A stretch of DNA of 64,000 nucleotides. Origin: Antitrichia curtipendula (Eukaryota > Streptophyta > Bryopsida > Hypnales > Leucodontaceae). How positions within the stretch are numbered: position 1 is the stretch's first letter; every line of letters begins with the position of its first letter. The position numbers were made by a program, and so were the translations under genes. Positions 35,701 to 47,207 of the stretch are shown one piece after another. The DNA lies in NCBI GenBank assembly GCA_951230915.1, contig OX579637.1, positions 3,968,001-4,032,000 on the forward strand, given 5' to 3'. The notes beneath the pieces are model-generated. The model was not told the origin of the DNA. It searched no databases and saw only the letters and a program-made list of their open reading frames with translations.

Positions 35701-37322
35701 AATACAAAGCACGAAGGGCAAGTCCATCTCCTTTGAGATATGGGTGGTCTCTAAGAAATGGATTCAGAACTGCACCAACATAATGAAGATCATTGAACAT
35801 CATAGCCCATCTTGCATCGAATGTGTCTTCCAAAATGGTAGCTATCGCGTGCGATAACTCCCTCAAAGTGTGCACGTGCATTCATAAGTTGTGCATTGTA
35901 AGCCACGCTTGGCCCATAGTTGGTGTTTTGCCATCAAATATTCGTAAGGCTTTCAACACATCTAACAACATGAAGCAGTAATCCCTGCATCGGATCCAAA
36001 AGTTCCCGTCATCAATGGTTCTTTTCACATAGTCACCTAGAAAAGCTACCTGTGCACCATTTTGTGTATTTTTGAGGCCTGCCAAGAATTTTTTGACACG
36101 ACGGTGTTTTATCAAATCTTGCATTACCGTTTTCAATTCCAACAATCAAAAAATCATGAGGAAATTAAAAGCAAAGCGGGTCTTTGGTGGCATAATCAAC
36201 TACTTTTTAGGGCTGAGTTGCCAAAAAGTAGCCATTGTTACATGGTGGTTTCTAATAAACTTAACCACTAGTTCTGCTCAATCAATTAAATCCTTGAACG
36301 AAGCTATCTTAGACCAATCTTCCATCAAGAGATCTAAAGCGTGTGCCGAACAACCTACCTTAGTGATATGTGGATACGTGATAGTGAACATCGTCAAGTG
36401 CTCCAAGCATGTTTGTCGCTTTGTCCGTACAAATTTGGATTACATTCATAGGTCCCACCTTTTCAATGAATACTTTCATTTGGTCAGCAATGTAGGCCAT
36501 GTCTTTGGTATTCTTTGTAGTGTCAATGGATTCCTTAAATACATCCCCCGTAGGACATGACATCATCACGTTCATGAAGGGACGTTGGTTGACATCATCC
36601 CAACTGTCCCTACATATAGTCACCCCGTAATTTTGAACCGCAAAATTTGTCTTGGTTTTGATCTCGTTCTCAATTTGCATTCGCTTTAGTTCAATCAAAC
36701 GAGTCCTTAACTGATGGTAAGAAGGTGTAGAATACTCAAACGGAGCCAATAAAGTTGCACGCACAACCTCAATGAACGTAGGATTCCTGGCCACATTAAA
36801 AGCCATATTTGCTTCGTAGAAGAAACTAGCCCACTTACCATCCAACTCCTTCTTTGCAATATTCATGGCTTCAACCAAGTGTTGTTGACGTAGTGGACCA
36901 GATCTCGTGGAATTCGATGCAGCAAGACTATTAGATCTGGGCGTATTTTCAGGTCCTTTGCTTTCATAAAACCCATCTCCACATCCTCCTTCTATTACTT
37001 CATTATAAGTCGACTGGCTTGAATTCGATGTTCCAAAGCCTTCGCTAAGAGTAGTAGGCACCAACTTTGCATCTTCCATGTCTCCAGCTTGCATCCATTG
37101 TAGAACAAAGTTTGCACAATTGACAAACCTTGATCGTATAGCACAAGGTATGCTAGGACACACCGACTTCTCCAACTTCAGCCTGTACCCCATGTGCACA
37201 AAAGCCCGCTCCCGTTTGTAGCTAAATGTGCCACCACAAAAATTACAGCTCATTTTTGTCCCGCACTCTGAAAACTCATACCATGGTTCCCACTCCTTCA
37301 TTTGTTTGCGTGAAGTTGTCAT
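32729..37322 (-). pseudogene. hAT-superfamily transposase (BED finger, DUF659, hAT dimerisation), decayed and split
   Basis: Frame 37322-36360 is intact. It opens with a BED-like zinc finger (CNFC..H..C, first 60 residues), and near residues 225-310 has the DUF659 region (DSWDDVNQRPFMNVMMSCP..VIQICTDKATNMLGA). Pieces at about 36340-35540 follow in other frames (ARWAMMFNDLHYVGAVLNP). The C-terminal dimerisation region is at 35521-35265 (LSLICSASSCERNWSMYSF..RNRL). It is interrupted by family T copy e after PIPLDEP. Beyond the insertion the same frame resumes at 33960 with SCKFDAMKVADKEDDD. The tail down to 32729 is charged, with RKRGRAA and an acidic end, and has stops near 33263 and 32984. 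The element was mobile DNA; this copy is dead. Terminal repeats were not found. Confidence 0.85.
33966..35260 (-). mobile_element. Family T element, copy e (1,295 bp), inserted in the hAT transposase
   Basis: On the minus strand it starts TGTCAAAGTACAAAAACTTG (35260 downward) and ends TGCACGTGCAAGA (33966). This end aligns base for base, same length, with the end of copies b and c, mostly through transitions. Flanks on the plus strand are GGGTT (33961-33965) and AGGTT (35261-35265), a 5-bp duplication with one change. Removing the copy and one flank joins the hAT reading frame without a shift. The long ORF is missing; only end regions remain, including the TTACTACAACAATGG block at 34424. Confidence 0.8.
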
Positions 37323-38516
37323 TCTGAATTCCGGAAGTAAAAGATTTCTTCAATGTCTTCTAGTAGTTTGTAACAGTAACATCAATTAGCATCGGTTCTC
37401 TGCCTGAACTGATTTTGACATCACTTCAGTAGAAAACCAGGGCCGTCTTCCACCAATTAGACTCTACCAAGGAGCTCCAAAAGGAAGTCCAAGTCAAGAG
37501 GCCAAGGCGGAAAACGTAAGTGTTGCTGCTAGGGCTTTTTTTCTATAACCTATGGTTGAATGGGCGCGGACAGATGTTGTATGGGCGCGGATGGGAAGGT
37601 TGGACGCAGATGCAATTCTTCATGGCGGAAACTCAGAGTGTTTGGGCACGGACACTATTGAACATCCGCACCCAAGTATAACAAGCCAAGGCGCAGACGT
37701 TGTCTTCAAATTGACGTCAGGTCTAAGTTCATGTTCCAAAGCCTGGGCGTGGACTCTATCGCAGAAGTCCGTGCCCATACAAACTAAGTGAAGACCTAGT
37801 CCTAAATTTTGGCTTTGCGTCCACGTCCAGTCTTGGTGGTCTACGCCCATACCACCAGCAAACGACAGCATCCGCACCCGTACCATCTAAAAACGATAGC
37901 AACCGCGCCCATACCGCCTACGCCAAAAATTGATCGCCTGCGCCCTAACGGTATAAGTTTGCGTTCGACAATACTAGCACCCATACCCCTCAGTCAACCT
38001 CAAAACTCTTGGACTTCACGCTTGAGCTCCAAGTTCGGGTTGGTACTTAGGGTTCGCGCTTGCACATTTACTTGACCCCCCAAACCATGCATTTTTGGGT
38101 TGGGAAAAAGAACCTGAACCATGGACCAAGAAGACATGTGAAAAATATATTGAGTAGTGCCACATAGATAAATTATTTGCACACAATGAGCACAAAAAAC
38201 ACTGCAGGTTTCAAGCAGCCAACCTCAATCGTTGTAGAGACCCAAACTTCGTTGAAAGATGCATCCAAATATATCAACACGTAAATGACACTGCATTTGT
38301 ATGTAGAAACAAATGCAATATTTCAAAAATGCGCATGGTGAATGTGGAGGAAAGACTCAACCGTACAATGGATTGGCAATTACTCATAAAATCTGTAGAA
38401 GGTTCAGAGAGCATTGAATTCCTAGAGAACGGAAATATAAAGATGAGGGGGGACTTACAAAACCAAAAAACAATATACAACCCATAGTAGATGCGTGTGT
38501 GGAGTGGTCAGATGAC
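37323..38516. repeat. Spacer with dispersed GGGCGCGGAC-type motifs
   Basis: From about 37555 to 38060 variants of GGGCGCGGACG occur many times (for example GGGCGCGGACAG, GGGCACGGACAC, GCGCAGACG) on both strands. The same motif family is dense at 40.9-42.2 kb. No coding frame is convincing. The stretch 38060-38511 holds nothing recognised. Confidence 0.6.
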
Positions 38517-40234
38517 TATCACAACACGGAAACCTAATTTCCGTATAGATAGGGTAGAATAAATGGAATAGATAGAAATTTTTAAACTTCTTTAGGTTAA
38601 GAAATGGTAGTTGTTTTCCGGAAGAGCTTACGTTTGGAATAAGCGTTCATCCGGAAACCAGTTTCCAATCCGGCCAGGTTAGGGTTTCCGGAAATGAACC
38701 GGAACGCCGCCACCTACGGACTAGGGATCCGGCCTACGAGGCTAGGGGACACGCCTCGGGAACAGAACCCTAATTCAGTTCCAATCCGGGAACTGAAGGC
38801 GATGTTCTGGCTATTTAAGGACCACCACCCGCCTTTTCTCTCTTCATCTTTTGAGTTTCCAAACTCGTCTGCGCTTAGCTAGTTGAGAGAAAGTCTGGTG
38901 AGAGTGCGTTTACGGATAGAGAGAGGTGAGGCCAGTAGTTTCCGGGTTCCAAATGGCGGAAAGTAGTAATCCGAGAGCCGCAAGAGTGTCGGTCATCGCC
39001 TGGATGGTCTGTCCGGCGATACCGAATGACCCGGAGGTCCGGAAGCAGTTAGATGAGGATCTCCAACAGATGGGATGCATAGGGCTGATAGAGAGACCCT
39101 GGAATCTCAAGAGAGATGAGCTGATTCAGGAGTTGATTGGCGGAACGGCGAATCAGTACGAGCTGACTGTGAGAGGGCAGAGGAAGGGATGGACGGAAGA
39201 CGTCTGGGCGGAGGTGTACTAATTCCGGAAGTCCGGGGATGGTCTGGCTTCCAGGGCAGATAAATTCGCGACAGGGAAATTCCGGAATCCGCCTAACGCC
39301 AAGGAGGGCTATGCGATCACGGACTGCATCAACGAACGTCACCGGAGAGTATTGGAATTTATGATTTCAATACTCTATCCGGAAAAGCCAAGCCGGGTTA
39401 CCGTGACAGTGGCCAACACGATCTTCGGGAGCATGGAGGACTTGGGCGGTGTGTTTGTGTGTTCTGAGAGTTGTGAGGAACTGGGAAGGAGGAATCCGAG
39501 TTCCATGATTGTTTGGAGTAAGACAGTAAGGGCGAATCTGTGGCGGAGTGAGGACGGATCTGTAGGACTTGTGCATTTAGAATCTTTAAACTACTGGAAC
39601 TGTAATCCGATTGGAGTGTTGGGGGTGAGGTTCCGGAACTCGAAGGGGTTCCATGCGGAGTTAAGTAGCCGCCAAGGGGAAAACCCCTACTTACCGAAAG
39701 ATCTGCCAACTGCAGTAGCGCCTACTTTCTCATAGAATTTCTCTTGTGTTAAATCCGGATAGTTGTGTATCTGTCGTTGTAGTGGAGAGGAGAGACCGGA
39801 TTCTGCGTGACTTGTTTTCTGGATAGGCCATCCGGAAAGTCGTGAGGAGACGGAAACCTACTTTATTTCAACATTTAGATCTGTTGAGTGTCTTGGATTG
39901 TTTTGTAGGTGTTAGATTGTGTAACTGATAAGTGGTGGAGTCCCTGCCCCTTTAAAAAGTAAAAGCGGACCCTCTGAAGGTAAAATAGGGGTATAACAAA
40001 CTGAAGAGTGATTGTATCCGGATTCCGGAAGAGGACGGATCCGGATTAGAATCCGGAAAGAAGTGAGTTCCAAAAGAAGGAAAGAGAGGTTTTGGGTTCC
40101 CTTGGGGTGTTTTAGAGATAATCCGATTAAATCCAAATTCATAGCAACATAGTAGAGTCCCTGGGACGATTTTCCGTGTCATCTAACCACAATTGTGTGT
40201 TAAAGGTGCTTACACCTAGATTACGCGTACGACA
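38517..40234 (+). mobile_element. Family T element, copy c (1,718 bp), internal deletion, perfect 5-bp duplication
   Basis: Starts TATCACAACACGGAAACC (TGTC changed to TATC) and ends CGCGTACGACA. It is flanked by ATGAC at 38512-38516 and ATGAC at 40235-40239. Orientation is opposite to copy b. The 5' part is about 80-90% like copy b by eye. The middle of the ORF is missing: the sequence jumps from ANTIFG (about 39431) straight to the 3' region found in copy b at about 24960. The 3' region is well kept, including the CACAATTGTG palindrome at about 40189. Confidence 0.85.
38953..39436 (+). pseudogene. Family T ORF, copy c, 5' part only
   Basis: ATG at 38953 (MAESSNPRAARVSVIAW). The frame has a TAA at 39220 in place of the Ser codon of copy b (AEVYSF). 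Downstream of that it still reads FRNPPNAKEGYAITDC and RRVLEFMISILYPEKP. At about 39431 it enters non-coding 3' sequence through an internal deletion. The TATA box CTATTTAAGG lies at 38811-38820. Confidence 0.75.
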
Positions 40235-43200
40235 ATGACTCAGACGTTGACGATAAATCATGATATATATTATACACAAAAGAAAAGAAAAGTTTAAGAC
40301 CAATTCACACCATGGTTAAACTTTGTATTTTTATTTTGAGTTTCAATGGCAAAAGTCTCATGTTGCATCCTCAAGCTAGAATTTGCAAACACAACCATGT
40401 GTTGCTTAACTCCTAAAGGTTTTTGACTATATTTTCACCAAAACCACTCTAAAATTGTCATTCTTAAGACAACCAACCAATTTTAGAAAAAAAACAATTT
40501 AGGAAAAATTTAACAATAGGATCTTTTAGTAAACTGATTTGAAAAGATGTGGAAAAAATTTCAGAAATTTCCGCTATGTAGATTGCAAGATATTAGTGTT
40601 TGAAGTTACAAAAATCCTTTTTTTACCATTGCGAAAATCCAGGCAGCTGCACTTCAGAAGGCAATATTTGTATGAAACAAAGTCCAAATGGTTGTAACTC
40701 ATTGGACTCATTCTTCAGTTCAAGTTGGCTACACGCTTGAAAGTTTCCAAATCATTTGGAATTAGACAGCATGTACAAAAAAAATAGTAAATAGAAAGAA
40801 GTAGAAAATGAGCCAAAATCCTAAATCGTAAACAATTTATTTATGGAATTGAAAAAGTATGAGGCCTCCGGAGTCTCCCAAAGGCTCCTGAGAGTTCAAG
40901 ATATGGGCGTCAATATAGGGACGTCTGGGCACAGATGCAAGGCATGGAACATCAAGGTGCGGACCCAAAGTTTGGGCACGAACTCTAGAGCACGGACGCT
41001 TGGACTAGCTACAACGGACCACAACGGAATTTTAGAAATACAAGGCGACCGGGCGCGGACGCTGATGGTCTGGGCACAAACATAAGGACTCCTCTTGCAA
41101 ATCCAAAATATGAGGCCTCTAGAGTCTCCCAAAGGCTCCTGAGAGTTCAAGATATGGGCGTCAATATAGGGACGTTTGGGCACGGATGAAGGGCGTGGAA
41201 ACTCCTTCCTGAAACATACACATTTCTGGTTGACTAAGGGCAGTTGTTGTGTCAGGGCGTGAACTCTATTGGTGCGAGCGCCCAAAACAAATTTCTATAA
41301 CCTTGGGGGGAACCATTTTGAAAATGGCTTAGGATTCTTCTTGGGAATAGAATGTGAGGTTCATTTAAAGGGTGGTAGCCTATACTTGGACTCCTAGAAA
41401 TTGAGTGCTGATTTTAAGAATAACTATTTGGAGGGACTATTTGTACCAAGTTTGAATTGCCTTTGAAGCAAGGGATTGTTTTAAAAAAATTTAGGAGCAT
41501 TAGCCCACGTAATAAACCTTATGTTTCATTGAAAATGAAACATTCAATATTGTAATTGTTTAATTTGACATTCTTTAAATCCCTTGGCCATTTAAATTAA
41601 GAAGGAAAAGGCAAATCATTTGTAAAGGATTCAACTCAAGTGTATATATTTATTTCCTTTCCATGCCAATGGTTCTTCTTCAAATCCTCCGGCCATTTAA
41701 ATGATGAAGTGGTGAAATATATACCTTGAAAAGGATTTACTTCAATGAGATGTATTTTTGCTCTATAGTGTAATGGTTATTCTATTAATTTCTTGGTCCA
41801 ATTAAATGGTGAAAAAGGATATGAGGTTTCTTGTTAATGGGGTGTAGGATTTAGGATTTTTAGGGTATAGGGTTCAGGGTTTAGGATAGTGGTGTAGGGT
41901 ATAGGATTTGGTTGTATCTTCATTGGTTCATTTAATAATTGTACTTTAGAATTAAGTAGATTTCAGAAGTTGTGGACTTTAGAGAGTCTAGGCGCGGACA
42001 AGAGGAGCTTCATGTAAATTTTGGGATTTCTTGGTGCCTAGGCACGGATGCTATGTTCGGGTGCGGATGCTGGGGCGCAAACAATGAATAGGGCGCAGAC
42101 GTTGGCGCGTCGACGAAGTGATGGGCGCGGACGTTGGGCACGGACTAAATGTTGGGCACAGACGCTGGGGCAAGGCGCGGACTTCTTGGTTTGACTTAGG
42201 GACAACTCAGTAGGTCCTTTTGAGGGGCAAATTTTTTCAAAACGGCTTTGGATTCTTTATGTAAAGGCTGCCAACGTTTTCTTGGACTCCTAGAACTTTA
42301 TTTTTTATTTTTCCTAATTTTTCTTTCAAGAAAATGGAAAAAAACTTGACTGCTGATTTGATCACCCACATTACTTTTATTACTAAAACAAATAAATTTG
42401 GTGAACAATTCCTACATTTTGGAAGGACTATTCACAAGCGACTTCAATTGTTGTTTTAAGCAAGGGGTTGATTCATAGTTATTTAATTAGTTTAGGGTAT
42501 GAAATGAACTTTGTGTTATATATATTTCTTAAAACAAATGTAAGAAGCCATTGTATATTTTAATCCTAAAACCTAAACTATCATAAAAAACCACAAAGTT
42601 AATAACCTTTGTGTTTTATTCAATATTAAGCATGTAGGTTTGTAATTGTAGAATTTGACATTCTTAATATGCCACAGTCATCGGTCTATTAAAATGATAA
42701 ACTTCCTAAACAAATAAATTGAAAGGGACCCACTTGAATTAAATTTGTTTTCGTTTGCTAAGGCAAAGGGTTATCCTTGTCCATGTAAAAGATAAATTAC
42801 AAAACCCAAGAAATAAAGAGGGACTCACTTCAACAAATGTTAACCACTAAATGAATTTAACTATGTTTTCACCAGAACCGCTCCAAAACTACCATTTCTA
42901 GTATAAATACAATATTATTTTAAATAAACTTTTTTAGATACATGTAACCGTAGGATTTTGTAGTATGGTAGTTCAAAAAGATGTGCAAATATTTCAAAAG
43001 TTTCCACTGTGTAAGGTTTGCAAGATCTTAGCATTTGAAGTAACAAAAATCCTTTTTTTGGCCCAATTAGAATAAAAGGAACTCTAGAAACTGCACTTCA
43101 TGACGTCACATTTGTGCGAAAAATGGCCAAAACGGTGGTTATTCTTTGAATTCATCTTTCAAATCAAGTAGAATACATGCTTGAAAATTTTCAAATCATT

Positions 43201-43330
43201 TGGAATTACACAACATATAGCCATGTAGGTAAAAAATAGTAAGTAGAATGAAATGGGCAATCATTCAAAATATTAAATTGTTATCAATTTATTTATGGAA
43301 TTGAAAACTGCCAATCCCAATGGTACTAAC
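40235..43330. repeat. Duplicated non-coding repeats and GGGCGCGGAC clusters
   Basis: Three layers are visible. First, the segments 40420-40830 and 42850-43320 are direct repeats of each other (shared phrases about ttttcaccaaaaccactc, agttacaaaaatccttttttt, gaaactgcacttca). Second, a unit of about 95 bp beginning TATGAGGCCTC occurs at 40858 and 41108, 250 bp apart. Third, GGGCGCGGACG-type motifs recur at 40.9-41.3 and 41.98-42.2 kb. A short telomere-like run (TTTAGGGTATAGGG..GGGTTTAGG) lies near 41860-41885. No protein-coding frame is evident. Confidence 0.7.
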
Positions 43331-44930
43331 GTTGTAAAAAATAGTCTACACGTAAGATTTTTTTTTTTTAACAAAATATTGAAATTTGAGTTAGATAAAG
43401 GATTTGAAGTTTGTCATAGAGTACTAGATTAGATATTCAATCTTATTCCACAAAGCACAAACTTCTGCTAAATAAAACACGGCCATAACTATTGACTCAT
43501 TCATCAAAATGGAATGGTTCAAAGCTTTCTAAGTAATTATATTATTATAAATCTAGCGACCCAATTTCAAATTTTAATATCTTAAAAATAAAGTTTTTTA
43601 TAAAAGTTTTTTTTCCTGACTGAGCTGCCGGACGAGTAATGAAAACACACATCGGACAATAACTATTCAACCGTGTAGTCAAAAGTTATGAAAACAATTG
43701 GGCCTTAAAGCAATAAAGCTAGTGCTTAGAGTCTTAGACACAAGTCATATTAAAATTTTAAAGGAAAAAAATTAGAATTACATGTGACGTGAGGTGCCCA
43801 AAATTTAGATGTTGGCATGTTGCCCAAAAATACAGTTTGAGAATTTAGTGGTTAATTTCCTATAAATTATGGTTTTAAGGGAATTGCTCACTTGGGTTGT
43901 TCCGTGCTCCTCCATGTAGTCATGGGTTTTTTTGCAAATTAATTTGAGATTTATGAATGGGAATAGGCCAATAATATATTTTGGATCTTTGCCTTTTTGA
44001 AGTTTATTTCCTACATTATTTGGCCATTTTTTTATTGTTAGTGTAATATCCTTGGTTCGATTAATTCTCCCTAAACTCAAGAATTTTGTATCCCCATAAT
44101 AATTTTCAAAGAATACTACCTTATTCTTAAATTAGGTCCAAACAATTACTCTTTTGTAATTGAAACTCAAAGAAAATTTCAAAGAAGAAATTTGTGAAGA
44201 AAATTAAGTAAAACCAATACAAAATTTAAATATTTAATGTCAAGGACTAAATTGTATTGTAAGTGGTCTTAAAAAGGAAATTAGGATTTATTTCAAATAA
44301 ACAAAAACAAAATGCTACCAAAATATCTATTTAAATTAGCACCAATACATGTATTGTGAACTGCATGCAAAATCATATAATTGTTAGCAATTTAATAAAA
44401 TTGCTAACAATGAAATGAGGAGGAGGAATTTACCTTGCCCTTAAAGAATAAAATAACACCAAATGAACATATTCAAAGTTAGAAGAAGAAAATGCCAAAA
44501 AAGAGTATCACAAACAAAATATGTAATTATCATACAATTAAAAAGTAATGGAGTATAGAATTATAGAGTATAGACAACCATTTTGTTGGTTATGACGTCA
44601 AGTATATTTATTAAAAATTGAAATTGAGCATTTTTAACATTGTACTTGCACATTTACACGAAAAAATGCCATCGTATTATATAGTCGTCATACATTACAA
44701 AATTGGAAAATTGCACAACGTGGTCACTATTTCAATATCTATATGTTGGTGTCTATATTTAATATATATAATTTCCAAAATTTATCGGCCTCTCTAATCC
44801 TATATAGTTTTTTCTACTCTATTGTAGATAAAAGCACATGGAAGTGCACCTAATCAATATTCATTGGTAAATTAGCCGTATTACTCGGGCCAGCTTTATG
44901 GTCGTTTGTCCCTCTCACCACGTCGTCGTC
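43331..44930. other. AT-rich, no gene recognised
   Basis: The only frame of note, 43805-44080 minus, has no recognisable features and is Lys/Asn-rich by composition. Confidence 0.35.
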
Positions 44931-44949
44931 AGGTCCGTATAGTTGACGA

Positions 44950-45542
44950 GCTCTTGAGCGTGAGCGTCTAGCTGGTCCATCCTCATCGATCAAGTCCCTC
45001 ATGAACTGTGAGCCTTGTATTTCTTGAAGAGCTTGTCATGTCCCCGGACTATGTTCGTCGAGCAAAAAGTCAATGGCATCACCATTAAATATTTTGCGCC
45101 ATTCAGATTCCAAGAATTGTACACTTTCTTGAGTTGTTGGCACTTTGTATTCGCCTTCTTCGACAATACAAGCTCCGTCATCATCAGTGACACGAACTCC
45201 ACTCACATTCCATATCCAATTCTTTGGATGAGGTCCAAATCAAAATTCATGAGTGTCTTTGTTCCAATGGCCATTGAAACATTGATAGAAAAAATTTATT
45301 TTCTCAAGATAGTATTTGTCTTTGATCGGGATCAAATTTTCACTCACTTTGACGACTTCTAGTGGATTATTCTCCCAACTCCATTCATTAGAGAGTTGTG
45401 GCCTTTGCAAATTGTGATGCTTGAAACGCCGACTCCAAACTAGATCATTGCCCCACTTCTCTAGATTTTTCGGAGCATTGTCGTAACCATATAGTGGTCG
45501 ATAGGATGTAGCGAGAGCGTTCTTGATGATGAAAGTAGACAT
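44950..45542 (-). pseudogene. Unknown ORF remnant beside Helitron pieces
   Basis: From 45542 the minus strand reads KNALATSYRPLYGYDNAPKN.. to a stop at 45240. The same frame then continues with plausible protein sequence (NWIWNVSGVRVTDDDGACIV..ESVQFLESEWRKIF) to about 45050. No family was recognised. Its place next to the helicase fragment suggests it belongs to the Helitron or a captured gene. A 40-bp piece (45487-45527) is repeated at 46238-46279. Confidence 0.35.
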
Positions 45543-45669
45543 GAAAACTTGTTAGACAATCTTCTTGAAAAGCACCCGTATCTAGACCCAGACTATGTTG
45601 GAGCATCAGAAGTGAGCATTGGAAATAAGACTTCACAAATGGTTGGATCAGTCGAATAAAATTGTTTTA

Positions 45670-46232
45670 ATCACAATTTTAGAGAAGAGATGCAGGCAAC
45701 CGTGTTAACTGATGAACAACAATGGATTTTTTATAGGAGGTGCAAGACAATGAAGGGCATTCATTTTCTAGAAGGCACACCAGGCAGTGGGAAGAGTTTC
45801 TTCATTAAATATTTTACTAACTACTTGTAAGGCTTAGGAAAAAAGGTTCTATTATCCGGGACAACTACTGTTGCAGCAAGGCAATTGTCTAGCACAGCAA
45901 CTACAGTTCATACACATTTCAGAAGTCCACCTCGTGGTTATTTATATGAACTCCGGCAACCTAATATTACTTTGCAAAGGTTACAAGAAGCTGACGTCTT
46001 CATCATTGACGAGATGAGTATGATGACAAGCACTGTATTGAATGCTATTTATTCACGAGTCAAACAAAGCTCAAATGGAGCTAATGACCCATTTGAATCT
46101 AAGTTGTTGCTACTAGTGGGAGACATGGCTCAATTACCGCCAATATGCCATCACTATGTTGAGGATTCCGGTGATATTTGTGAATTGTGCTTTTTAGAGA
46201 ACTCTCTCCATTGGTTGACTGGGAAAAGATAG
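45670..46232 (+). pseudogene. PIF1-like helicase fragment of a Helitron
   Basis: On the plus strand, TDEQQWIFYRRC leads into a Walker A motif GTPGSGKSFF (about 45774-45803), a TAA stop at about 45829, then Walker B VFIIDEMSMM (about 45993-46022) and LLLVGDMAQLPP (about 46108-46143). This is the order of a PIF1-type superfamily 1B helicase. Only the N-terminal third of the helicase is present and it runs opposite to the Rep-like part at 46.6-47.2 kb, so the element has been rearranged. Confidence 0.8.
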
Positions 46233-46584
46233 GTCTACCCATATAGTGGTCAATAGGATGTAGCGAAAGCGTTCTTGATCTAGTGTTTATAAACATGGTA
46301 CGCATTTCGGGCAGCTTTGAGTGAATATACACAACTTGCTCACTTTTTGTAATAATCAATATTTGAAGACAAGTAAGAGTTGTTTCACACAATGTTACAA
46401 GCTTCGCCAAAACGGTGGTTATAATAAGTTCCATCTCAATTTTAGACACGTTCTCTAAGCCCAAGCGTTTTGAATTATTTATGTTGAATTATACAGATCC
46501 AAGTGGTTCACTTTTCATTGTATACTTTAATAAGTAGAAGGACCAATATGAAGACGTTATTTGTTGAATGTTTATGTGTGCTCC

Positions 46585-47207
46585 CTAGATCAATAATAGA
46601 GTTGCATGATATGGTACAACATTTCGGTCACAATATCTTGGTCTATAGTATTTCCATCTTTTGGTGTATACATTTATCTTGGCCTTTAAGTTCGGGTTAT
46701 TCTCAAAAAGAAATCCGTATTTGCACATCTTCTTATTTTTAAAGCATTTGTTCACCCTGCATGTGTGTAACTGCTTTTGCTTTACTAATTGAAATAACCT
46801 CTTGTGAGTCTCATCTTCTGGCTCAATGTAGACTTTCTCTATTTCATCATAAATTGCCAGGACATAGGTTTTGATTTCATTAGTAATACAATCTATATCA
46901 TCCTTATGTAACCAAAAAATGATATGTGCATGCAACAAAATTCTTTCTTGGACTTCATATCGTATGACATAATGCTCAAGCCGCCCAAGCACCTTCTCCC
47001 CTCCAAGAATATAGTCACCTAAGAAATCCTTTACTTGCATGTAAAAGAGATGTGTATACTCCATTGGGCAATCCTTTCTAGCAAAACTTTGTCCCAACTT
47101 ATGGATGATACTTTCCAAATCAACGACATCACCCCATCTTAACTCCGATGTCTCGTCGCATGTCAAAGTTTAAAACAAATGCGGAAGACCATAGGTGTCA
47201 ACCATCG
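46585..47207 (-). pseudogene. Helitron Rep-type N-terminal domain
   Basis: The minus strand reads MVDTYGLPHLF, a TAA, then TLTCDETSELRWGDVV.., and further RYEVQERILLHAHIIFWLHK. The LLHAHIIFWL part corresponds to the two-His motif of rolling-circle replication initiators in Helitrons. A Cys cluster (HTCRVNKCFKNKKMCKYGF) follows, as in Helitron proteins. The stop at about 47174 interrupts it. Directly upstream (47208) the element is cut by family T copy d, and the missing N-terminal part lies at 50.6-51.6 kb. Confidence 0.8.

Noticed and set aside
36072..36560. Plus-strand ORF of 162 codons
   Set aside because: It is the antisense of the hAT transposase frame on the minus strand.
37425..37460. 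hAT terminal inverted repeat (CAGGGCCGTC)
   Set aside because: Its orientation is wrong for the right end of the element and no partner or 8-bp duplication was found.
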